NCBI GenBank assembly: GCA_949317995.1
Contig: OX439044.1
Span: 50,672,166-50,736,165 of the forward strand
Reading direction: 5' to 3'
Length of the DNA stretch: 64,000 bases
Source of the DNA: Acholoe squamosa
Taxonomy: Eukaryota; Annelida; Polychaeta; Phyllodocida; Polynoidae
Shown here: piece after piece, positions 47,463 to 58,685 of the stretch
Layout: every line of letters starts with the position of its first letter
How positions within the stretch are numbered: position 1 is the first letter of the stretch
Notes under the pieces: model-generated
What the model saw: the letters and a program-made list of their open reading frames with translations, nothing else
Database searches by the model: none
What the model was told of the DNA's origin: nothing
Program-made: the position numbers and the translations under genes

Positions 47463-48630
47463 TCTTACATAAAATGGTTCAAGTTAGGAAGTGAACCTGA
47501 GCCTATGCTTTACTGGATCTGATAAATGGCATTGTGGGCTTATTGTGAATATCAAGTAGAAATTGGTCAGATAACAGATTGGGAGCAGTCTGGAAAATAT
47601 GTGATTATTCGTTTTGTATTCAAAGTACCCCGGTACATTATTGCGTTATTCACAATCTGATCTACTCTCTTCCACTCAGCAATTTGGCTGGACGAATTCC
47701 TCAAGTCATATTAACATCAGAGAATATTACATTGAAAGATAGGTTAATCTAACAACAATTATGATACTGATACCGATGGTGACATACTAATATGTCATTC
47801 AGCTCACGTCAAGTAGCCGTACTAATAGTAAAGGTTTTGTCTTCATTCAAGGCTTATCTTTAAAGAAATAATGAAGTTCTAGCATTGCAATGACCTTCCA
47901 TTGACTTTTTGAAAAATAATCTCGATGTTATTATCCATTGTATATATGGAAATATAGAAATTAGTTAAATAATTACCATGCCAATACCATCAATGCATAG
48001 TAAAAGTGTACCTCTGTCTTGATTACCCAAGGCAAGGTCAAAATTAACGCTAAATCTATATTTGTCCTCAATGGCATGGGAAGCGGGGGGGGGGGGGGCG
48101 ATCACGCCGATAGAGGTCAAAGACCCCGAAACTCCCTTGATCCCCTGCCCCCCCCCCTCCATCTGTCCTAAAGTGACAGCTGTACCCTACCACTGCTTTG
48201 CTTTGCAACACTTTTAAACACTAGGGGTAGACACTAATACAAGGCATGGCATGACACTCTTCCCTGCCATAGTAATATCTGACAAAGTATCCAGACATAT
48301 GCACTGAGGTACTTGCTTTAATAACTCAGATTGACTTTTAAACCCTCAGAACTACAATTATTTTCGTCTGATAGCACCACCCTGAAATATCTTGATAGAG
48401 CAATTTTCAGTCAACACTATATAACTTTCACTTCCTCATACATTTGATTTCGACATTATCCTTTCCACATGACAATAGTACATCATAAATTACTGACAAT
48501 ATATCAACAACTTATTACGATATACAACATACAACTTTCTCCCTGTTTTTGCACTGCATGGAGACGCCCTCCCCCCACATTCCCCTATTACACAGCCTAT
48601 AGTCACCTTAATCAGCCTAGACACATTGTG
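47463..48630. other. intergenic, 3' side of the canopy gene
   Basis: Contains G/C homopolymer runs near 48085 and 48150. The 3' UTR of the minus-strand canopy gene must begin at 48630 going down, but its end is not evident. Confidence 0.4.
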
Positions 48631-51600
48631 CTACAACTCATCCTTAGCCTGATCTACACTGGCTTCTTGTACTAGTTTGTCTGTGATATCCTCCCCCAGC
48701 TCCTCCTCCTCCTCTTGTGCCATGTTATCTGTAGGGGTCTCAGCCCCAGCTGAGTTTCTCGCCGCCTCTGCTGCCAGCTCAGCATCCAGCTCCTCCTGAG
48801 CTTGGCTCTCCTTCAGTCGCTCATCTGCCTTTTCCTGCAGCAACAGAGGGCATTGCAGCAGTATGAATTGAATGGTATCATCATAATACCCTACACATCA
48901 GGTACACCCTGCATATAAGGCACACCCCCACCTTGAGGGCTTCCTATGGGGTGCACCTGGTACTCATTTTTTTAGTACTCATTTAAGGGAGTTGTCATTA
49001 TTTATCAACAGGGGAGGGGGGTGGGTTATCTCACGGATGGGCAAAATTTTTTTACGCCCTCGGCGACAGTCAAAATTTTTTGCGCCCCCCACCAGAGGCG
49101 CGGAGAATTTTGGTGCCCCTCTTTGTTCTATAGTAGCGTACGAGCTTTTTTGCCAAAAAGAGGGTAATTTTTTTTGGCCCCCCCCTCAAGAGGGGTCCAA
49201 AATTTTTTAGCCCCCCCTCGGGAGGGGTCTGAATTTTTTACGCCCCCCCCCCTCAAACCTACCATCCCCCCCCTGTTGATAAATAATGACCACTCCCTAA
49301 TGTGTTTATAATATAATATCCTTAACTATAAGGTACACCCCTATCTTTGGCTGCTTTGGCACCAGGGATCTATCCTCACGTATTAAGCCATGCCTTCTGC
49401 ACAAGTATAACGGTTATCTCCTTAATATTGATGTGTATTAGACTCTCTGTGGGTAAGTGTTTCTTTTTTAAAAGATCTGGATATAGCTATTCAATCTTTT
49501 TTTTCTTCATTATTTCATTGTTGTGAGCGACTTGTCCCAGTCTTTGTTTCAGTCATAGAAAAATATTTGTGTGGTAAATGTTTGTGTCCTTGACATAGGC
49601 TGTAAATGGTACATTATTCTATGAATGACTTGAATCAAAGACAATATAATAAGATTACGCAGTCCTTACCTGTATGCCTGCTGTGACTGCACTAGCCATG
49701 GCCCACATCCGGGTGGTCACATCATCCTCTGTACACAAACCTGCACAAAAAAATAAGCAGAGGGCATGTCTTGTATCAGTTGATACAACATTCTTCTAAT
49801 CACCAAAATATGGCAGTGTTTTGACAATGTCATTGAGCCAATATGCTAACAAGCATTGTCGATCTATCCTGTTATCTGATACGCCATCCTGGTAGACATA
49901 ATTATTTATCATTCACATACTTTTTTCTCTAGGGATTTTGTGAATAGAAACTAGCAAATTCATATATTACTTAAGGCCTAACAGTATGGGTGATTCTTCT
50001 GAAACCTCCCACTTTCTGGTTTTTGGGGTCTTTTGGTTTTGTGTGGCTGTGGAATAAAAAATATTTAACCATTCTTCTTATTATTGTTTTTATTTGAAAG
50101 AAAACACTTGGGCCTTCAGAAAAAGGGCCAATTTTCATACATCGGACCAATATATAGAGATATGATGATCCAAAGTTAAAAAATGGCCTTTTTTTCAATT
50201 TTCACTCCATTCCAGGCCTTATATTATCAATCCAATGAGTTAGAGACCATCATAATTTCATCTAATCCTTAGGAGGGGGGTCCTATCTTACATTTCCATG
50301 TGGTTCTGAGGTGATATGTCTCATAGATCTTTTACCCTTATGGTAAGCTCATATTAAACTCAAGAACTGTTTGATGAACAGTGCACACTGGGATATCATT
50401 GATCAGAGCCAGTGGCGTCAGACAATGCTCCAGCTGAGCACCTAGAAATACCAGATTGCTCGTTGCTGGAGTGACTTTAATCATTTGAGGACTACACAAT
50501 GCTCGAAATCTTATCTTTGCTCATGTTGTAATTACAGATCCCAGGTAAGCAACAGATACATCAGTTCCACCCTTTTATAGTGTATCAACCCTGTAGGATT
50601 AGGTAAATACACTGATGAAGCCCTGTCAGGTCCTGCAAGGGCTTCAATCATTTATTTTATGTCAATAACTTCTTCCCATAGGTTTAACGTTTTTAGAGGG
50701 TTTATCAGAGCAACCAAAGGGAGCAGCTCATTTTCAACACACAACTCTTATGATGTGGAACATTATAAAAGGGCCAACTGCTACTTGCTAGACTAACATC
50801 TTTAGGTTTGTTTGGGGCTGGGGCACCTGATCTGTTGTTATATTGTTCAACATGAACATCTCAAGCATGGTTAACAACTACAACATGTTAAGCAATTCTA
50901 CACATTATGGACATAATGTGACCTGTTTGATAGAAGACACACTTTTCCTGGTATTTACACTATGGGACTTTCTTGACAAACTCCTGGTCTTGGTTACCAA
51001 TGGTGGCACCATCATCATCATATACATGCACAGGTATGAAATGCTAGAGATCCCAAGTAATATTTTCATTGGTTGCCTTACCATGGCAGATCTAGCATCA
51101 GTGATATCTTTACCCTTCAGGACTGCCTCGGCGTATTTGTCTCATACATGGACCTGGAATCTCAGCCGTTTTCTTACAATATATACAGCCTATACCACAT
51201 CAATGATCAACACAGTCACTCTGTGTGCAATTGCTGTAGACCGCCTGATCTATGTTGTGTACCCACTAAAGTACAATAATAGAATGCCAGTGAATAGAGC
51301 CTCTTTCATATGCATAACCATCTGGGTCTTCTGTAGTCTGTACAGTCTGCTTGGAATAGGCCTCGGATACACAGATACCTATGACATGGGTGTCATTGTG
51401 CGTCCTTGCAGGAGTGAAATGTCTGTACAAGGTATCCCACTAGTTCTGATCTGGGTTCCCTTCCTAATCTTTGTCCCCGTTACCATTGGATGCTACGTCA
51501 AAGTAGGATTGGTGGCCCTAAAGCAAAGGAATGCGATCGCTGCAGCTGGAGGTAACCAAGCACAACCAGCAGCAATTGACTTTAAGATTACAAAAGTCAT

Positions 51601-53478
51601 GTTTAATGTACTTTCTGTTTTCATCATTTGTACCCTTATTGTGGTCATCACTCCATCTATTCAGATCTACAGACAGAATGACACCTGTGGGATAATATTA
51701 AGGAAAATAGCATACATCTGGCGGATTAATACTTGGATGAATCCTATCATATATGCATGGAGGAGTCAGAAATTTAGGAGTTATGTGAGGGAAATAATTG
51801 ACTGGAATATGGTGCATGACTCTAAGTCAGGGCTCATATAAATGTCCTTTTCATATTTCATCCTTTCTATGCGAGAGAGTTCACTTTTATTGATGTTCAA
51901 GTTGCCAGGCTAGATTGACGTTGGTAAATCAGGCTTAATCTTTGATCCATAATTCTATCTAATAACTTTGTAGGAAATTAACTTGACAGACAGGTGGCTT
52001 TATCTGAATTGTGCCATATCAATAATAAAAGTGTTGCATACCAAAACCAGTATTTAGTTACCCTTACAGATAGTGGACTGCTTGCGGTAAAATTGACTGA
52101 GACCATCTCCATCTTATACATATCATTTGTTAAAATAAAATTTAGAGATCCTTTGACTCTTACACTGACCCAAGACTAGAAAGGTTGTGATCCACCAGTC
52201 CACATTTTTAACCTTAAAATGGTCAAAATGGTCTACAATGGTCCCAATGCAATCCTGTGATATCATTTTTCTTTCATCAAGGTTCACTGGGAGAACCTTG
52301 CAGTGACCATCCACTTCCATAGATTAAAGTCATGTGCAAATTGGCTCTGGTTGTTGCAAGGGGACTGCATTATACGATTCGATCTATGCAATTCTTTCAT
52401 GTTAGAACTCCCAAGAATCATATTTTCATTGTACATATATGCATTTCACACAGTGGCAGCCCCATAGCTTTATCATAGGTTTTTTTTTACACTGTATTTA
52501 CAATCATGGAACAAAATCGTACAAACTCGGACAATAGCAAAAGTGCCATGGTGATCTAAGGGATCTGCAGGGGGGTTCCCCTTTTACAGGACAGGCACCT
52601 AATCTAGGTCTATCCTAATGCTTAAGAGTCATTTCCGGGAGTCATTTCAACACCACCTTAACTTCAGTGTTAATTTGAGACCTGTACTTGCTCAAAATAT
52701 CAGATATAAACTATTTAAAGGGAATAAGAATAAAAGATCAGTACAGAAAAGAAAGAATTGTTTACGAGATATCATGAACTTTGATTCCTATGCCTTAACC
52801 ATTGAATGTACTCATTTTAACTCACCAGTCAGGTTGACACATATTTCGGCTTCTATATTGGATTTCTTCTCATTGTAAGTCTTAAGTGCTGCGATAATCT
52901 CATCCTCATTGTCTTCTATAATGGTGTTACACTACAACAACAAGAATCACAATAAGTCATCATAATGCAGCACATATTACAGTAATCACAAACATGTTAT
53001 AAAAGTTAAAAGATATTGAGATTTATCAAGCAGTTGAGCAATTTGTTGATATTTGATGATCAATGTCATATCTGAGAGGCAAACCCCAGTTTTTAAGATA
53101 CTGGATGTAAAAAACATACTTCATTCTAAATTGTACATAAATATGGCCTAAGAATATTGGCCACTTACAGCGTATATGAGAGACCGCGTGAGCTCATCAC
53201 TCGTGTGTACATTCTTCATGGAGATGGAGGACCCGTCATAGGAAGACTTCCTAATGATGACTTTGGCACTTGACTTCTCGGTCGTCGTCTCTACATATTG
53301 ATACATGGCATTACATATACGCTCCAGTTGCTCTGTCAGGAACAGCTCTGAGGTCACATAGGGCACCTGAAATGTGTAACACAGAATAAGTAACTAACAT
53401 GAGGAAGGTGATGTGTGACAGAATATGCCAGGGACAATTGAAAGGAGGCATGAGGAATATTTCTTAAGATTTTTCATG

Positions 53479-53549
<71 letters not shown>

Positions 53550-53985
53550 CAATACAGATGTCAAACACAATATGTTTGATATGGCCCCTTTTCATATTTC
53601 AAACAAGGCAGAATAAAAACAAAGTTCTTCCAACAACTACACCAGTATTTCCAAAAATCAGTATCTGATATTAGATTTCACCATATCAAAAGTTTTGAGA
53701 GCGTTTCATTCTTCCACCACTACAAAAAAAAATCCTTTTATCCATTTCTGACTAAATCACGATCACTTCACCGGGCATCTTTGACAGGATAGGATATAGG
53801 TATTTTACTGGTGTGCGGCAATTGAACATTTGCGCAGTTTATATTTGGTTAGCTGCAAACCTAGCTCACCTCCTTCATTTGCTGCGTGCCATCTGGTAGG
53901 ATTCTGAAGCTTCCTACTTGTAACGTCTCCGTCTTATCTGCTGCTCCTATCTGTATCTTCATGTCCTCCATCATGGCGATACATG
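48631..53985 (-). CDS. canopy-family ER protein (CNPY2-like), 5' exon not placed
   Basis: Minus-strand exons: 53985-53870, 53366-53169, 52931-52826, 49740-49670, 48834-48631. All have GT-AG borders and consistent phases, giving 231 codons plus an unplaced N-terminus. The order of conserved elements matches canopy proteins: CIAMMEDMKIQI, TLQVGSFRILPDG, VPYVTSELFLTEQLERICNA, SLIYA|CNTIIEDNEDEI, then EICVNLTGLC with the family's C-x6-C spacing. The saposin-like fold is held by these cysteines. The last exon is an Ala/Glu-rich acidic tail ending AKDEL, an ER-retrieval signal, whereas CNPY2 ends in HDEL. Family members act in the ER lumen on folding or maturation of receptors. The signal-peptide exon with the first cysteine lies upstream; a weak candidate is 58118-58037. 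The 3.1-kb intron 49741-52825 contains a GPCR gene on the other strand. Confidence 0.88.
48987..49297. mobile_element. Harbinger-like foldback MITE, copy 3
   Basis: Termini GGGAGTTGTCATTATTTATC and GATAAATAATGACCACTCCC are flanked by TAA (48984-48986, 49298-49300). Its interior matches the copy at 1340-1659 in the same orientation of G-rich and C-rich arms. It lies in the last intron of the canopy gene. Confidence 0.8.
50852..51841 (+). CDS. class A (rhodopsin-like) GPCR, intronless, nested in a canopy intron
   Basis: 329 aa from the first ATG; the frame extends three codons upstream without another ATG. Seven hydrophobic segments are visible. The N-terminus has three N-glycosylation sequons (N2, N15, N22). 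TM2 has LTMAD (D80, position 2.50), the TM3 end has DRL (R131, 3.50) in place of DRY, and TM7 has NPIIY (297-301) followed by AWRSQKFR, starting helix 8. TM6 has a Pro but not the usual CWxP. No Cys occurs at TM3 position 3.25 (residue 106 is Arg), so the conserved disulfide is absent, as in melanocortin, lysophospholipid and cannabinoid receptors. The TM7 end resembles that group, but the ligand is unknown. AATAAA signals lie at 52024 and 52135. Confidence 0.9.
   Translation: MNISSMVNNYNMLSNSTHYGHNVTCLIEDTLFLVFTLWDFLDKLLVLVTNGGTIIIIYMHRYEMLEIPSNIFIGCLTMADLASVISLPFRTASAYLSHTWTWNLSRFLTIYTAYTTSMINTVTLCAIAVDRLIYVVYPLKYNNRMPVNRASFICITIWVFCSLYSLLGIGLGYTDTYDMGVIVRPCRSEMSVQGIPLVLIWVPFLIFVPVTIGCYVKVGLVALKQRNAIAAAGGNQAQPAAIDFKITKVMFNVLSVFIICTLIVVITPSIQIYRQNDTCGIILRKIAYIWRINTWMNPIIYAWRSQKFRSYVREIIDWNMVHDSKSGLI
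53481..53549. repeat. (GA)n microsatellite
   Basis: A pure GA run of about 69 bases in the intron between the two most 5' placed canopy exons. Confidence 0.95.
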
Positions 53986-54856
53986 CTGAAATGCGAAATA
54001 GTGATATCTGAAGGTTGAATCATCATAGCAACATAGACTGAAACATGTAAACAGAGGATAGTTACAATAAGAACATTTTCTAAAACAGACAGTAAAATGT
54101 AGAATGAGCTAGAAAACCTAGAGTAGGGGGGCAACCGTCAAGAAAAGTACCTCCCATAAGAATTTTAGAATAATGATAGTTTCTCAGGTTAAATCTTTTG
54201 CTATAACTTTTTTTTGAGTAGTTGCAAAGTAGTGTCGAGGTGTGGATGATTTTAACTTCGTCCTCCGAGATCTTTTGCTATGACCAACAGTTGCCTAGCA
54301 ACAGGCTATTTCAGTTATTATTTCCATAGCAGAAGTACCAATTACAGTTGCACTATATAGTGAGCTTAAATATGGGTTTTGCATTGTGCTAAGGTGTGCT
54401 ACCTTGCTACTACTAAAAAGAAAAAAGGTTATAGCAAAAGATAAATAACCCCACCAGATTCCCTGTATTAGCTTTAGTACTGTCATATTGGAAATGTCCC
54501 CATCCATTTAGAGGATAAAGGCTCAGGAAGTCAGGAAGGTATGATTAGTGCAATTTACTTAATTAGCCTTAAAATAGGTCCAAATCTAAAAATAAAAATT
54601 GAAGCGGTATCTTATCCTTTTCAGCATCCTTCAAACTATAGATTCCTAATGTATTATCAATATTATCAAAGTTATACATAGTACTGGTAGATAAAAAAAA
54701 AGGGGGGGGGGTTCTTAAATTACATCTCATCAAGGCATCCCAACCCCTACTGCTACACAGCTACTTCAAACATGTAAGATGAGGCTTATACATGAAGTTT
54801 TACAATAGAATTACACCAAAATCTCCCTTGGTAGGTCCTAACTTAAACCACCTAGT

Positions 54857-55630
54857 CAGGGATGAAAGTCAACAATGACAAAAAACCTTGAAAAAGGAAA
54901 CAACTTTAAATGCACTGTATATGCCCTCCAGTCCCATCCATAAGTGTGTTACAAGGTTTGTGTGGTTGGGGAGGGGGTGCAGTAGGGGTTGTATAAGGAT
55001 GTAGTTTGTCCTCAAATAACAGGAAAAGCTGTTTTTCAAGATGTTGTTCGGATACTATACCCAAAATGTGCACATTATGGCCCTTTTGCAGAGTATGACC
55101 TAGGTTCCCTTCAGAATGCTACTGTATAGCTGTTTTCTAAGGTCTTGTTCGGATAGCATACCCAAAATATGCACCACCTGGTAGTGGTGCTTTTGCACAA
55201 CACAACCTATGGTCCAAGTACAATGTTAAATGTATGCAGATAGGTCAAATGGTGCAGGGGATATATGACCAATATAGTTACATGGTGAAAGCATAACATG
55301 CAGAAAAGGGGTATACTATCCGACACTCTTCTAGCATAGGAACTATAGCTTGCTGCTAAGACTACACTGAAGAGTGGAACAAACACCAATATAGAGGGGA
55401 ACGTTTTCAAGGAAAAACTTGAGAATCCTTGAAAACCTTGAACTAAATACTGGCATGCTGCCACTGTATGCAGCGTTATGGGACCTGACTGTGTGCCTGT
55501 ATGCAACCTCTGGAGGTAATTTGTGACTCCTTTATCCTGTTTTCAGAGGATTTTCAAGAAAACTTATTTTTCTTAAGTGAGTGAAAAAAAACCTTGAAAT
55601 CAAGGAAAACCTTGAACTCTTTCATCCCTG
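54857..55630. mobile_element. hAT-like non-autonomous element, long copy
   Basis: Termini CAGGGATGAAAGTC and CTTTCATCCCTG enclose 774 bp, with ACCTAGT on both sides (54850-54856, 55631-55637). The subterminal CCTTGAAA/AAACCTTGA phrases repeat at both ends. Same family as 15175-15317. Confidence 0.8.
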
Positions 55631-56162
55631 ACCTAGTGAGTGGGGTTTTATGGTACATTAGGCTATACATTGATTTGAATTTAGATGATAGCACAATTTC
55701 ATTGTCAGTTGACGTAGCTCATAATTTTCAATACAGAAATGAACAACACAGCCTAACCTTGTTGCTAAACCGACTCCCTCTTGATGTAAGTCTATTTGAA
55801 AACTAATTTACAATAAAAGATAGACACCCAAACCTAGTTAAAAATCTATAGATTTGCTAATACTTTACAGCAACATGTTAGGTTACAGAACTCACAGGAA
55901 AATGTAACCCTGTCGAAAGGCCCTTTGTTCAATGATTTCACTTGCATTAAGTAAGTCAATGTGACCGGGGTGTGCGGTTCGGTTACACAAACAGTTTGTT
56001 TTATTCACAACTGGTTTTGTAGTTCTGAGACCAAACAGCACGCAGGTTGAGTATTGACTTAGATTTGTAGAAAGACGCCTTGCGGAAGGTAGCGACACTT
56101 AAGAGGTGTTGACGTTTGATAGAGTCTGAGTACTTTGACTCCACAGTGAACCTAAGCTACTC

Positions 56163-56400
56163 AAGGGCCGCTAATACATGATTGCATCATGCCCATTGGT
56201 CTTCATGATGCATGAATGCAGCCATGGCGAGTTACTCGCCAAGGCTACACTCATATATCACATCAACCCTACAAGGATGATAGATGCCTGGAGGGTCAGC
56301 ATGATGCTCCAGTGAAGTGCTGGCGAGCAGATTTGCCAGCACTTCATTGCTGCATCATGATGACCGATGGGCATGATGCATTAATGCATTAGCGGCCCTT
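56163..56400. mobile_element. foldback MITE, 238 bp
   Basis: AAGGGCCGCTAATACATGAT pairs with ATTAATGCATTAGCGGCCCTT-type right arm, and GCATCATGCCCATTGGTC pairs with GACCGATGGGCATGATGC. An inner pair (CATGATGCATGAATGCAGC against GCTGCATCATGATG) extends the hairpin. No clear target duplication. Confidence 0.7.
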
Positions 56401-56748
56401 AAAGGGTTAATGTGTGTGTGTTTAGGATGGGGTGGTGGGGGTGGGATTCCTGATTCATGCACCTTACCTATGTAAACGCCTCTAATCTAACCACTGTTAT
56501 ATACCATATCAAGATTTAATCAAATATTTCAAGGGAAAGGGTTTACTATATCATTGGCTTAAATATTTTTTTCTCACACCTGCACCCCCCCGCCACCCCA
56601 CGGGATAAGCTTTTATTGTTTTTTCCAGCTTGTGAGTGGGTGGGGTGGGGGGGTTCTGAACCTAATTTTTGTTCTCTAACCCTTCCTCCGGCAATATGGT
56701 AAATTTGTTAACCAGAAAAATTATTTTACTTCAGTTTTACAAAACACT

Positions 56749-56750
<2 letters not shown>

Positions 56751-56799
<49 letters not shown>
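56751..56799. repeat. (CT)n microsatellite
   Basis: A pure CT run of about 49 bases; on the opposite strand it is the same dinucleotide as the GA run at 53481. Confidence 0.95.
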
Positions 56800-56800
<1 letters not shown>

Positions 56801-57294
56801 AATGGGTCCCCATGCACTAAATTTATTTGTAGTACAAAATACCTACAACTCCCTGGGATAGAGCAGGTGAATAAACCATGTTTGTATTTGTGAGTCCTTA
56901 TAGTGAACACTAATCTGGTGATTACAGAGCAGACAATACAAGTAGGCTTAACCACTAATGACTCAAGGCTTCATGTACATTTATCATCCTAATCCTGAGT
57001 AAATTCCTGGAACAAACAAATCTGAAAATGGCTACTCTACACATAGACATCCTGACATTTTTGTTCATCTGGATAAAACAGGTTTAACCAAGGAATGCCA
57101 ATCCCCCCCCCCCCCAATCTGGAATGACATGTCACCCCTGCGCACATGAATTTTCTGATGCTAAATTAAAAGATTGATTAACGGGGAAAAAACAGATGAA
57201 TCGATGTGAAATTATTACTCTTTCGTACACCTCGATCTATTTATGTCGATGTGTGGAGTATGCAATACTACACTTCAAATGTCTAATTCTAATA

Positions 57295-57346
57295 CAAAAA
57301 AAAAAGAAAAAAAAAAGAAAGAAAAAAAAAGAAAGAAAAAAAAAGA
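57295..57346. repeat. A-rich (A)nG tract
   Basis: A low-complexity run of A with regularly spaced G (AAAAAAGAAAG units). No coding sense. Confidence 0.85.
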
Positions 57347-58036
57347 AGAAGTACAGGACCCTTTCATGAATTCACATAATTCCCATATAAGGTCCCTTAG
57401 TACCCACTATACATATCTTCTTCCCTGACGCCTATACTTCAATACTGAATGCCGAGTCGAGACCGTATGGTATAAACCCTCGCTACTGCTTCACTTGTCA
57501 ATCTAGTAAACTGACGTCAAAGGTTAATCCCGATTTCCCTGATCCTTAAGATGACTGTATAAAGTAGAGACCAGCAAAACACACAATCATGTGTTGGGTA
57601 AACAACCTGCAGCGGCCAGGGCCTCCAGCCAAAGCCTCTAGCCCTGGCCTACAGGTATTTTCTTACGAACCACTAAAGGCAGGATTTTCTCACCAACTGT
57701 CGTCATTTGGCTATTTCCTATTTTACTTTGCAAGGATATTAATGTGCAGATTAAATGTATTATATTGGTTCCACAGTTCTATCAGGTCGGACTCATACAG
57801 GGCTAGATATACGCCTGCTTATTTGCAAAAAAAAATCATTCGTAAAGTCTTTTTATTTTTATAAAAGATTCCCTCAAGTTGTATAAGAAAAATATAAGAA
57901 ACACATGGAAATCTCAGTTTGAAATCTCAAAATCAGATGAGAATACAAATGACAAAGTTTACAATAATAAACTCAAATCCCTTGGATATAGAGATTTTTA
58001 ATCTTATCAGTAAAGCAAAGCCCAATCCACACCTAC

Positions 58037-58118
58037 CACAAAAAAGGACAAATATTTCTAACAATATTTTCCAGCTGAAAATATTAAAATTCACCGTGAT
58101 CCCAGTAAGGCGTGCCAT
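58037..58118 (-). CDS. weak candidate first exon of the canopy gene
   Basis: On the minus strand, ATG at 58118 opens 27 codons with a hydrophobic stretch (ILLEIFVLFC) and ends at a GTAGGT donor in the phase needed to join the exon at 53985, giving ...LFC-A-C-IAMM. Canopy proteins normally have CxxC here rather than CxC, and the hydrophobic part contains a Glu, so it is a poor signal peptide. It is listed only because the phase and position fit. Confidence 0.15.
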
Positions 58119-58685
58119 CTGAATGACAGTGTGGTAGAATGATGACACATAATATAGAAAAAGAATTTGCATATACTACATGATGTCAAATCTCTCCTCC
58201 AAACATTTAAACTAAATACAATAACAAATACATACTTGTATCTTTAGAATTAGAATTATTACCACAGGCAAACTTATGAACAGATGACGACAGTTGGTGA
58301 GAATGATCCTGTCACATTTGTGATCTAACAACACACAACCTTTTTATTCATAGTGTAGAACTCAAAAATGATGAAAATATGATAGCAAGAGTATATCCAC
58401 TTTTATCTGAAAATAGATACATCAACACTGAACTATTTTTTTCACTCAAAGTATCGAGCTTTAGAAGATCATTGTCACTGTGTGTTAGCTAGGGGAAAGG
58501 GAGGGGGTAAGGATCATGACCATGGTGTGTGTGTGGGGGGGGGGGGTTAAGGGAAAGGGTGGTGCTGTGTTGGGAGGTGGTGGTGGTTGTAGCTGTGGGC
58601 AGTGGACGGCGACTTAGCAGGATCACACCATATGGAAAACACCACAGGGGGTAGATCACCAGTTGATCCACCCTGACAGCATAAC

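Larger units (their letters stand above)
53986..58685. other. interval between the placed canopy exons and the 1230-aa gene
   Basis: The missing first canopy exon should lie here on -. It holds a hAT-like MITE (54857-55630), a foldback element (56163-56400), a CT microsatellite and an A-rich tract. No other gene is supported. Confidence 0.45.

Noticed and set aside
56500-56620. Possible canopy first exon ending TGCAGGT|GTGAGA on the minus strand
   Set aside because: The phase would fit and a CxxC would form, but the upstream codons give no signal peptide and are Gly-rich homopolymer sequence.
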